In this document: piece after piece, positions 32,732 through 43,534 of the stretch | How positions within the stretch are numbered: the first letter of the stretch is position 1 | How the letters are laid out: every line of letters starts with the position of its first letter | NCBI GenBank assembly: GCA_023512835.1 | Contig: CM042090.1 | Coordinates: 54,609,365-54,673,364 of the forward strand | Direction of reading: 5' to 3' | DNA length: 64,000 nt | Source of the DNA: Taxillus chinensis | Taxonomy: Eukaryota > Streptophyta > Magnoliopsida > Santalales > Loranthaceae | Notes under the pieces: model-generated | Databases searched by the model: none | Told to the model about the DNA's origin: nothing | Seen by the model: the letters and a program-made list of their open reading frames with translations, nothing else | Program-made: the position numbers and the translations under genes

Positions 32732-33000
32732 ATGGCCGAAGAAAGCAACATGCTGTTCAACGCTCGCCTTAACTCCGAAGGTGCACAAGAGCCCATCCCC
32801 AACTGTAGTAGCAGCGAAAATGTCGACCTGAGCACAAGTGCTCAACCCACTGCTCCCGCTGATCCTCAACAATGGAGTTCTAGATTCACTCTAACCAAAC
32901 CGACAAAATTCACACCTGAGCTTTTCTCCCAGTTGAAAGCTCGCATGAGGATGTTTATAATATGTCATGATCATCTGATGTGGCCGTGTCTTCATCAGGC
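32732..33000 (+). pseudogene. Ulp-copia B gag N-terminus, truncated
   Basis: MAEESNMLFNARLNSEGAQE through FTPELFSQLKARMRMFIICH and HLMWPCLHQ, matching the gag starts of C (45896) and D (54096). Copia sequence stops after the HQ codons, and foreign DNA follows. About 3.2 kb present in C (rest of gag, protease, most of integrase) is missing. Confidence 0.85.
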
Positions 33001-34556
33001 ATATTCCTTGCTTTTATAGGTCGGCCAAAGTCAGAAACCCTTTTGCTAGGGTTAAACATGTTTCTTCCTTCAATCTTCACGGTTGAAACATGTTAAACCA
33101 CCCTCGGATAACATCCACGTGTTTTTCAGTACTTAGCATACTTAAAACCACTGCCTGGGTAACGACTTACTTAAACGATGAACTTCAGCGCATTTTGCTC
33201 CTTCGCAGCACGCTCCATTCCTTTGTCAAGCCACCACCTCAAAGATATTGCTTCGTAGTCTATGAGTCTTCATCTTCGATTCTCCGAGTCAGAGTCTTCG
33301 AACTAAGGGCATTGATCTTCCTTCTGCTCTCTGGCTTCAAAGCTAGGTTAGAATCAGTGCTTAACTGACATCCCATTCTACAAGCCTTTGAGCTCTATGA
33401 GTCTTCGAGTCAATGATAGCTGCATTTTGCCTTGGCTGATTAACTGTTCACGGGTCTCCACAACAGGTCCTTCAATCTACGACCTTACGAGCTTTGACTC
33501 TATGACCCTACATGTTGTAACTTTATGAGTCTTTGCTTCGAGTCTGCAAGACGCGACTCTTCACCTGTCTACCCCTTGGGTCTTTGAACTACAACCCTTC
33601 TACCCTGTGGCCCTTCGAGGCTTCGACCTTGTGGTCCTTCGAGGGTGCATCAAGCTCCATGGTCTAATGTTCTACGACCTTTGACCTTCGAGTTGCCTGG
33701 TCTACGACCTTCGACCTTCGATTCGCCTGATCTATAACCTTCAAGTCTTCGACTTTGCGGGCTGAGTCTACAGATCTTCGAATTAAGGACGTACGTAGGA
33801 CTCCCTATACGAGCTCACTCTAAGAGATTACTCTACGAAGTTATCCAACCAAGTGCTGATCTGCAACCCAGACCTTGCGAATTCCACTTTTCCATAATGT
33901 TGACAACAATGACAACTCAACCTCACGGGAATAACAATCTCCCCCTTTGGAATTGTTGGAAACACATGGAATGCGCAAACCTTCAACTCTTTGAGGAACC
34001 TTGAAAACATTGCTCCCCCTGAACTCTTCCCATTGTACTCCCCCTTTGCCAACCAATTGCAAAGCCGAGAGAGGGGAAACACTCGCCACGCCATTAGGCG
34101 GAAGGAGGAAGTTGCACAGACAACCCACGTCTGTGTGTATCAAACAAGTCAATGGATAGAGGTTTAGTGAGAATATTAGCAGTTTGCTCCTAGGTGGGAA
34201 CATACACCAGTTATACATTTCCCTCTTCCACTTGTTCTTTGATGTAGTGGTTTCTGTAGTCTATGTGTTTGGTCTTTGAATGCTGAACGGGATTCCTACT
34301 AATATTAATTGCACTCTGATTGTCACACCAAATGTTGACAGGTAATTCCACATCCACTCCCAAGTCCGACAGTTGAGTGTTCATCCATACCACTTCAGTA
34401 CATGCAGCATGTGTAGCCACATATTCAGCTTCGGCTGTGCTGGAGGCCACACTATTCTGTTTACGGCTCAACCATGCGACACACTTTGAACCCAAATAAA
34501 AAATGCAGCCACTGGTAGAACGTCTATCATCAATATTGCCAACCTAGTCTGCATCA
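33001..34556 (-). mobile_element. 3' end of an unrelated copia element embedded in Ulp-copia B
   Basis: Minus strand: RNase H piece with RRSTSG, VAWLSRKQNSVASSTAEAEY, IWCDNQSAINISRNP and KTKHIDYRNHYIKE (34211-34556), then a tail with repeated CAAAGGGGGAG purine tracts (33935-34050) and an LTR start TGTTATTCCCGTGAGG at about 33931 running down to about 33001. The LTR part is rich in TTCGA words. Both ends are broken: RNase H begins mid-domain and the LTR end is not a clean CA. The right junction shares TCAATAGAA with the host element. Confidence 0.7.
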
Positions 34557-36672
34557 ATAGAAGACTTTTAAAAGTTGAAGAATCTATCCATGTTGCTTTT
34601 GATGAATCTAACCTTGATTGGTCAAGTATAGGATCTTCAAATTCAAATGTGTAGGATCACACGGATGCAATTGACTATTCTCAGTTCAAACATGTTCCTG
34701 CCACTACTACTGATCAATCATCAAGCACCAGTGAAACAAGAAGAAATGTTACTGATGATGCTTTCGAAGAATCGGACTCAGGACTTCCACTCAACTTCGG
34801 CCCAATTGATATAGACATCCAAATCACCAGAGAACCTTCTAGTCCTTCCGGACCAGTTAATACTGAAAGTCACAGTACCGAAGAACCTCAAAGTACTTCT
34901 GGAACTGTTCATCATACGGATATATCTGGCCCGGAAGAAGCTCAACCAGCCGATGTACATGATCCGCCCAATCTGGAAGACCTTCAAGTCATTAACTACT
35001 CACCACCACAAGCGTTGAATTATAGGAGGACTCGAAACCACCCATCAGATCAAGTGATTGGTGATCCTACTTTTGGTGTAAGAACAAGGACAGCCACCTC
35101 CAACTTGTGCCTCTATTCCTGTTTTCTATCATAAATAGAGCCCAAGGTAGTGGATGAAGCACTTCAAGATTCAAATTAGATAGATGCCATGCAAGAAGAG
35201 CTTAATCAGTTCAAGAGGAACAAAGTCTGGATACTCGTACCAAGGCCAAGGTCACAATAAGTCATTGGAGTTAAATGGGTGTTTCGGAACAAACTTGATA
35301 CGAATGGAATAGTAATCTGGAACAAGGCTTGACTGGTAGCCAAAGGATATCGCTAAGAAGAAGGCATTGATTATGACGAGATCTTTGCTCTAGTAGCTAG
35401 ACTTGAGGCGATCAGAATGTTCCTGGCGTATGCATCATGTGAAAACTTCACAGTTTATCAAATGGACATTAAGAGTGCCTTTCTGAATGGGGATCTTCAA
35501 GAGGAGGTTTATGTTAAAGAACTTCCAGTTTCATTGAACACAAGGCTGAACATATGGTGTACAAACTATGAAAAGCCTTGTACGGATTGAAGCAAGCTCC
35601 AAGGGTCTGGTACGACACACTATCAGAACTTTTACTTGCTCACGACTTCAAAAAAGGGAAGACAGACACCACTTTATTCTTGTGGAAAGAGAAAGGACAC
35701 TCTCTGATCGTACAAATATATGTGGATGATATCATTTTCGGATCATTAAATCCGAAGCTTTGTGAAGAGTTTGCGAAATTTATGATTGGCAAGTTTGAAA
35801 TGAGCATGATGGGAGAATTATCGTACTTCCTTGGAATAGAAGTCAAACAAATGAAGGAAGGAATCTTCATCAACTAAGCTAAGTACACATGCGACTTAAT
35901 CAAGAAGTTCGGAATACAAAATTCGACTCCCGTGAAGACTCCCCATGTCAGTCAGTGCCAAGTTAGATCCTGATCTAAATGGAGAATCATATCAGTAAAT
36001 ATGACTGAATACAGAGGTATGATAGGATCATTTCTGTATTTTACAACAAGTCTCTTGGATATCATGTTCGCAACCTATATATGTGCAAGATATCAGGTAG
36101 ATTCTAAAGAGTCACACATGCTTCAAGTCAAACGGATATTGCGGTATCTTAAAGGGACAGTGAATTTGGGACTTTGGTATCCAAAGGAGTCCAACTTCTC
36201 ATTATCTGGATATTCAGATGCTGATTTTGCCGAGTGTCGCATAGACAGGAAGAGCACTAGTGGTACTTGTCAGTTCCTTCGAAACAGACTGATCTCATGG
36301 TTCAGTAAGAAGCAGAATTCCGTATCAACCTCTACTGCTGAGGCGGAATACATAGCTACTGGGAGTTGCTGCACACAGCTTCTCTGGATGCAAAGTCAAC
36401 TTACTGACTATGGTTTCAACATGACATCTGTTTCACTATATTGCGACAACACCAATGCGATTGCCATTAGCAACAATCCTGTCATGCACCCAAAGACAAA
36501 GCATATTGAAGTCAGGTATCATTTCATCCGTGATCATATTCTCAAAAAGCACATATCTCTCGAACATGTTGCTACGGATGATCAACTTGTGGACATACTC
36601 ACAAAGCCCCTACCTAATGCAAGATTCTTTGAACTACTCCTCAAATTAGGTATGCTTGACCTTTCTGCATAG
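34557..36672 (+). pseudogene. Ulp-copia B pol: integrase tail, RT and RNase H
   Basis: It resumes at LLKVEESIHVAFDESN, passes through the acidic linker and [18 protein letters not shown] (RT start, about 35260), [39 protein letters not shown], the active site YVDDIIFGS (35720) and [10 protein letters not shown]. RNase H: MIGSFLYFTTSLLDIMFATY, GYSDADFAECRIDRKSTSGT, SVSTSTAEAEYIATGSC, HPKTKHIEVRYHFIRD, ending LGMLDLSA (36672). In-frame stops at several places, e.g. 35134, 35328 and 35875. Confidence 0.92.
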
Positions 36673-38338
36673 TTTCTAATTTATCAATCCAACAGTATAT
36701 CTTTCAGAACATGCATCGTGCTTCATGATGAGCGTTAGACACTTATTGTACTTCATGCTGATCATTTTTACTTGTGTCATGCATTGTGTTTCTGATAATC
36801 TTCTCATATTTTCATCATGGGAGGATGCTTGCGTTTCGGACCAAGGCCGCTTAAGCTAATATAATTAAAGATATATGAATAAAACCTCCTTAGGATTTCA
36901 TGATTCTTATTTCTATCTCTCACCACATGTCCAATGAATTCTCACATTGATTGAATTATTTACATGCTTGGTTGAAGAAATAAAATGGGTTAGATCGGAA
37001 TGTCTGGTGGATAAATTCACTGTTGCAGTCTGATAAGCTCTTTAAGTGGAGTTCCTCAAGATTAAACAACAATTTCTCAAGATTTAAATATTATGAAGGA
37101 AATGTCCATCGAGAGGATCGCATGATCTAAGGGGGAGAAAATGCTTTATCCATTATCCAAGTAATACCCCCTTATATGTCTCGTGACCTCTTTCCTAGCC
37201 GTCTATCCGAGGGGAGTCTTCCTCGAGAGGATCGCACGATCTAAGGGGGAGCAAAGGGTTCATTTATTACTTTCGTAATGACCCCCTGATATGTCTCGGA
37301 TGCTCTACCCTATAAATCGGAATCGGAATTGGGGCATGATTGAATGTTTTTATTTCTTCAACTATACATCTTAATATGAAAATCAATTGATTATTCTTGG
37401 TATGTGTTCTTTAATCCATTATCACTCTTGAATCTTCGATTAGATAAATCATATAGATTTAATAAATCTTAGCTACGTCTTTCAAAGATGAAAGTTTCGT
37501 TATGTTGACCTATATGAACTTATGTGTTTCTTATCTGTCATATGCATTGATTCTAGTAGAATGATCATTAATTCGTATGTATGTGTCTATTGCTTTCTTT
37601 CATAAATGCATAAGTTCTGCTATTTCTCTTTAGTTCAGATTATGCTGAATTTTCTTTATCTGTTTTATATCCATGCTAATCCCAACCTGTCAAGACTTCT
37701 ATTCTTTTAGTTTATCTCTATGAAGCTACAGGTTCAGATTCTCTTTGCATTTCAGCAATATATATCTTGTCTGATGTTTCGGATTTGAAGTGTTGTGGTA
37801 CTTCTTGTCTATTTGACTTCAAGACAACAAAGGAATCTATTTCTCTCGTACAACACCTGTTTCTATGGACTCAGTCTATCATTCATCCGGATGTTCTTAT
37901 TACAGATACACCTTACTCCAGATGATAGTTGGTTCATTTCCTCCTAACTCTTGAAACTCTCAAATCGTGATAATCCAAGTATTATCTTACATCATGTATT
38001 TTTGAGGAGGAATAATGATAATTCATTAAATGCAGGTCTCGAGCTAGGCAATTAGTCATTTCATTTCCCGGAAGAAGGTCTACAGTAAATGCTTGATTCT
38101 GCTGCCTCCATGTCATCTCTTTACCCGGAGGCGCTCAACTATCAAGTCTAATGACATCAGATTGTCAGGCGGTTCACTGTTCATTTCACTTAAACCCTAG
38201 ACCCGTCGGCATCCACTGACCCACTATATATATCACAAGCTTTCAAGCGAAGAGCGACTTATCACTCTCAAATTTCATAGTTGTTCGTCATCTTTTTAAA
38301 ACCCTACATTTCCTTTCCCTTCTCTCAATCAAATTCCA
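36673..38338 (+). other. Spacer between pol and extra ORF of Ulp-copia B
   Basis: Non-coding, T-rich. Holds two ~80-bp direct repeats (about 37111-37190 and 37222-37300), each with GAGAGGATCGCA, a polypurine tract AAGGGGGAG (37129, 37243) and an ATATGTCTCG end. Such duplicated internal purine tracts are known from sireviruses. A TATATATA box (38224-38231) lies ~108 bp before the extra ORF start. Confidence 0.7.
37127..37173 (+). other. Purine-tract hairpin in Ulp-copia B
   Basis: TAAGGGGG pairs with CCCCCTTA about 33 nt downstream (8 bp). The homologous site in D (60216-60257) pairs TACGGGGG with CCCCCGTA. Confidence 0.6.
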
Positions 38339-40655
38339 GTGGCACCCAAAACCGCTTTCTCCGGCGTCAATCCAGGCCATCTGGTCAATTGGAACGCTAT
38401 TTCCAATCCTCCGGCGTGGTTCTAGAACTACGCCCTTTACTTGAAGCAAGCCATTTATTAAACTTCGTCTCTAATCCAGTTGATCTTCTCATCGAAGACA
38501 TTGCTGTGTACTACTGCAACATCCGTTGCACTACCGACTCCATTCGATCCACCGTTAGGGGTGAATCCATTGTCATCACCCCTGCCGTCCTTCGTGCCGC
38601 TCTTCATTTCCCCTCCGGTACTCATCAGCGACCGGACCCAGAGCCAATGGCGGCTTCCATGGGCTGCAGTTATAAAGGGAAGGAATACAAGTCGAAGTCC
38701 TTCAAGGGTCGCTATCGCTATATGGCAACCATTTTGAGCCGATGCTTTCTGGATTGTACAACCGCCCTCGACTTCGTCCCAAACGATCTGCTTCTTGCTA
38801 TGTACAGAGTCTTTGAGGGCCTTTTGATGGATTGGGGGACCTTTTTGTTTCGGCTGTTAGGTAACAACCCAAAGAATCAATCTTTTGGGCGGATACTTAG
38901 TATTGTCTTCCGGCACTTGCGTTCGTCCCACTTCAACGGACATGGCATCATTCCTTTTCCCCAGGCATACTATCTCCGCCATCTCATGCCTGACGGGACT
39001 CTACAGCTTGCCGGCCCTCTACTTCTGTCCGCCTCCTCCGAGCTGCAAAACAATAGGGTAGCTCGGTTGGTGACCCAGCCGATAGCTTTGCCCCCGAGGC
39101 CAGTTCTGCCCACCGGTCCTCACGGATTCAATTTGTAGCTGCTTCTTCCATCTCCCACAGCTCCCAACACAGTGTTCGCGCTGACCCATCCAAGGTTGCA
39201 GGGCCGTCTCAGCCAAGTTGTCTTCCGGCTGATTCATTAGCACCTTCTGCTGCTGATGTCCCTGCGTCGGATTCTCCTGCCGTTGCTGCTGCTGTTGGTG
39301 CAGCCATGGCTAATGTCCCTGCCTCTCCTCTAGAAGTACCCTTGCCCCCACTTCCTCAACCACAAGACTACCTAGACCATCTCCCCGCTGACACTCTTAC
39401 GGACCTATAGTTCCGTTTCAGCCTCACATGCACTGCCACCATCCCTGACAACGATCTCCGGGTGTACTATGCTCGCAATACCCAAACCCCGGAAGATATG
39501 ATCATCTAGAACTTGGACCACGGCTTTCTTATGCCGGCTTCCCTTCTTGACACACCATTCACCGTTACCTCCGAATCGGCCCATGACGCACGGGTTCCTT
39601 CCCCTGCTGAGGCCAGGCCCTCTTCTCCAGCTACTGCGATTCCCATTGTTGACCTCTCTGGTCAAATCGACTCGGCTGCCCCAGATGCCTTTGATGCTCT
39701 GGCTGATCCCTTTGCTGCTACTGATGACTAACCACTCTCTCCTCCTACCGACTCCTCTGCCCAGTGCACTCCTGCACCTCTTTATGTGGGGGAGTCCTCC
39801 AAAGCACTAGAGTTTGCGTTTGGGCATGCCTCTTTTGGAACGGTCCACTCCGACGTTGTGATCTCTACATAGCTGGACTGCCATGCTCAAGCCCAGAGCA
39901 CCCAAATTGCTGCCATCGCCGTTAAGGTTGATGCTCTTGGCGCTTAACTCCTCTCCGCCCTAATCGACTCTTTCACTTCCATCGAGCAGAAGATGGATCT
40001 TGTAGCCTCGTCCGTGCATTCATTATCTACCTCCTTTGCGGACTTGGCTCACACTATGACTCGTGCTCCTGCCGCTCCTTGGCGATCTGCCAAAATGGGG
40101 GAGAAAGTGTCATCTGATCCTATTGTAACTTCCTCTGCTCCTACTGGTAAATGGCCTACACACGCACTTCCTCTGGGGATTCCTATTCCCAAACGTAGCC
40201 GCTTCTCTTAACCCAGCTCCTCTAGTGCAGCTCCTCCTTCAACTTCTCCATCTGAGGCCGTCACCTTCCTCCCATCATACGCGGAACTCGATCCACATGA
40301 TGCGGATGGAAGTGTGTACAATGCAATGACTCACCTCAAGATCTAAACACTTTACGTTCTGAGAAGGGCCTATTTACTACTGATGATATAGATAACTTCT
40401 CTCGGGTAGTAAAGATGGAGATGAGGCTGTTTCCGTTTAATACCGGGAAAGTCACATTTCTGACGTCTTGCCATGTTGGTCTGAGGGTTATCTTCTAGAC
40501 GTAACCCACATCTGGACCTTCATTGACAGAACTGCTGAGGACAGCAAACCTTGGAGAAATCTTACCTTTGTCCTCATTCCGTACCAGGTCAAGATGCCGC
40601 ATTTCATGCTGATTGTCTTTCTGATTCCTTCAAAGCAGATGCTCCTAATTGATTC
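38339..40655 (+). pseudogene. Ulp-copia B extra ORF, N-terminal and middle part
   Basis: An extra 3' ORF that ordinary copia elements lack. The start aligns with the ATG of copy D but reads GTG (38339). After one frame change an open stretch to 39138 gives LRPLLEASHLLNFVSNPVDL, TVRGESIVITPAVLRAALHF, KSFKGRYRYMATILSRCFLD and FGRILSIVFRHLR. From memory this resembles the plant transposon-protein domain PF20167 (VRG..ITP..L pattern). A Pro/Ala-rich linker (39200-39900), a short helical stretch MDLVASSVHSLSTSFADLAH (39993), a KRSRFS patch and FLPSYAELD follow. The protease core begins with FVLIPYQVKMPHFMLIVFLI and ends LLIDS where a solo LTR interrupts. Several stops and frameshifts. Remainder at 42061-42386. 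Confidence 0.72.
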
Positions 40656-42060
40656 TGTTGGATCAAGCCCAAAATTTGGATCATGTAAACCTATGTAATT
40701 TGATCTGAAACTTTGGTTGTCTTATCTTAAGTTGTTGTAGAAGATATGATCTTAATCTGGACCTATACTCGTGAGAGCAAAGCAAAGGACAGGATACATA
40801 ATCCTGATCCGGACGAGAGTGAGTGTTATCAAACACTTGGTAAATAACCAAGTCTCTAGTTCATACGGAATAAGGATTATTCATGCGGACTAATCACTTA
40901 AAGCTACGGACTAAGGAATCTGCGCCTAACACTTTAAACGGACTAAGTCAAATAGATACAGAGTAAGAATCCTAGTCTACAAAGTCGCACGGAGTAAGAG
41001 ATAGTCGTCATGAAGTTAAAAAGCTAAGTCTTCCACTCATGCGAGTAAGGAAACTAGACACGAAATAAGGATCCGAGTCTTTCATAGATGCGGAGTAAGG
41101 AAGTACTTGTGCGGAATAAGGACCCAAGTCTTTTGTTCGCACGGAGTAAGGAATCCAAACTACTCAATTATGCAGAGTAAGGATGTGCTAATACGGAGTA
41201 AGGCATCCGTTCCTTTAACTCATGCGGAGCAAGGAACTCTCATGGAGTAAGGAAGCACTAATGCAGAGTAAGCACTCCGACCTTCTCACTCATACGGAGT
41301 AAGGAAGCGCTGACACGGAGTAAGGATTCCTATATTGAATTGATACAGAGTAAGCAATCATTGACACGGAGTAAGGACCCGAGCTTCATTAACACGGAGT
41401 AAGGAACCTTACACCAGATTAAGAAGATGCTACTAGTCACCAGCTCGCTACTTCCCGATGTAAGACAAACTTGTTGAGAACCTAAAGCATCTTACATGTG
41501 GATCACCCGGATATGTGAACACGACTTTAACTGAACTTGGGAACTCACAAAGGCACTTATGCCTTGCAAACCCAAGATTTTGAGCTCCACATTCGTAGCA
41601 TTCAAGGCAGAGAGAATTCCGAGGAATAGTCAATGCTATATATAGTCCGGAAGAACAAGTTCCAAGATTGTCTCTCAAGGATGTTTTATATATATTGTAA
41701 AACTTGTACATTCATAAGTAGGCTGAATGTGTTAATTATTTGTAAGTTTTGTAATAAGTGTGTATGTTCTAGAGCTCATTGAGATCATAGAGTGTCAGAG
41801 TGTCTACACTTATCTAGTGTGTGAGTCATTTCGTAAACAGAGTGTCAGAGTGTCTTGCAGTAGATCTAAAGGCTTTACAAGCTTTAATCTGCTTCTATTT
41901 TGTTGTACTTATCATTTGATAATAAAACATAATACTTTCACTATGTGGTTATCTTTCGCGTTGATTCTATCTCTTAACTAGATAAGTGTAGTGCCAAAGA
42001 GTAAGAAAAGAGGTTTCGATTTGAGCCTATACATGCCCCTTTAGGCTCCTAGGACCAACA
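40656..42060 (+). repeat. Ulp-copia solo LTR inside the extra ORF of B
   Basis: 1405 bp, TGTTGGATCAAGCCC to CTAGGACCAACA, with exact target duplication GATTC (40651-40655, 42061-42065). No primer site or internal region follows. CGGAGTAAGG array at 40860-41410, TTTTATATATATTG TATA region near 41685. Confidence 0.95.
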
Positions 42061-42386
42061 GATTCTCATCAGGTTGTGGAAAACAATGTAAGAAAGAATC
42101 AGTTGGAACCTTTGAGGCTTCGATTGACATAAGCAGTAAAACAATCAAAGCTTTGTGCAGAAATGGGTCAAACTCCTTTGGCTCCTACTGAAAAGCTGAA
42201 AGCGGCGATCCGGAGCAAGAAGAATGTGCCCCAATAGCCCGATGGAGATAGTTGTGGAGCTTTTGTGTGCTTCTTTATTATGTCCTTCATGAAGATGGAT
42301 GACGACTGGAATGACATCCTCAGCTTTACGATGGAGCAGACGATGAAGCTTCGTGAGAAAGCAGCAACAATGATCTTCAAATATAG
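42061..42386 (+). pseudogene. Ulp-copia B extra ORF, C-terminal end with catalytic Cys
   Basis: Continues the protease after the solo LTR: DSHQVVENNVRKNQLEPL, KNVPQ, a TAG where CAG (Gln) is expected, PDGDSCGAFVCFFIMSFMKM (Cys codon 42253-42255), then EQTMKLREKAATMIFKYS. Joined conceptually with 40655, the His-17-Asp and Gln-6-Cys spacing of C48 proteases is kept. Cut at 42386 by an inserted element. Confidence 0.72.
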
Positions 42387-43534
42387 TGTTATCACCGGTT
42401 TTCATCTAGGCCCATTTGGGGTGGGCATAAACTAAACCAATGGTGAGAAATTTAGAGTTGCCACCAACTGTTTTTGGGGTACAATTGGATACGTGTGGTC
42501 TGCGTTATCAGAGAAGGGTTCGAGAGTTGGTTACGTGTAGGGAAGGATTAGCACCCCTATAACGCCCTTTTGGTATCTATTGGAGGAGGAGGTTTTCTAT
42601 TTATTGTCACTGCTGTGATTGGGTTGAGTTTCCTAGAAAGTCTATGATTTTTATTTAGCTAAGTTATTTGTTAAACTTATGGTTAAAAATTTATTTACCT
42701 TAAATTTTTAAAGGGAATCCTAAAAGTTTTGTTTTGCCTTTTTGTTTGAAGTGGAAGATGAAATCCTAAGGTTTTTTTGTTTTTGCTTTTTTTTTTTTGT
42801 GTTTTGTTAAAAACGTTTTGTGGTTTTTTTTAAAATGATTTGTTTTTTGTTTTTGTTTTGTTTTGCCTTTTGTTTTTTGGAAAACGTGTTATTTTTTTGT
42901 TTTGTGTTTTTGTTGTTGTTGTTGTTTTTTTTTTTGTGAAAACTTTTCCTTTTTGTTTTGTTTTGAAAACCCAAAGTCACACATGTTACAAATGAATATC
43001 AAAGTAATGAACATATACATCAAATTAAACGTGGAGTGTGTGATTATGACATCCACAAATAAACAAAAATAAAGCCACTCTTTTTTTCTTGTTCTTTCTT
43101 TTCATCTCTTTTTTTTGCTCTTTTTTTTTAGCTTTTTATATATTACAATTATATACAACAAAATACAAAACAAACAAGCAAAATAAAAATGATTACATCA
43201 CTAAAATAGAGGAAACAAAAAACAAATAAAGAATGAAAATAAAATGAAATACAAATAAGTGAAACAAAATTGAACAATATAGCAAAAAAACAAACAATAA
43301 TAAAGGAAGGCGAACCGACTTTATTGATCACCACGTCGAGCTCTCTCGTTGGCATTGGTAGTGCTTTAGAAGAACTTCCAAATTCGGTGGAAAGTTGTGA
43401 ACTCGCCTTGTGCGGTGCGCCGAGTTCGCCAGAATTTGAAATTAACGCGGGATTAACCGAACCGGGAAGGATTGGAGAAACACTCTTGGGATTGTTTTTG
43501 GGATTTTCGTGGGTTTTATTTTAGAGAGAGATTG
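42387..43534 (+). mobile_element. Inverted-end element (unclassified), copy 2, truncated on the right
   Basis: Starts TGTTATCACCGGTTTTCATC, the same end as copy 1 at 20025. Shares the TTGCCACCAACTGTTTTTGG block and GGATTAGCACCCCTATAACG block, and a T/G-rich run of GTTTTG units (42720-42960). Interrupted at 43534 by Ulp-copia C, so its other end is not seen. The 84-codon ORF at 43270-43524 has no recognisable domain. Confidence 0.6.

Noticed and set aside
35640..35873. Minus-strand ORFs within pol regions (also 46642-46851, 48287-48793, 50637-50915)
   Set aside because: Antisense shadows of the RT, gag and integrase coding frames.
38339..40655. Retroviral-type env protein
   Set aside because: The extra ORF is where sireviruses have env-like ORFs, but I see no signal peptide or membrane anchor, and the C-terminus is protease-like.
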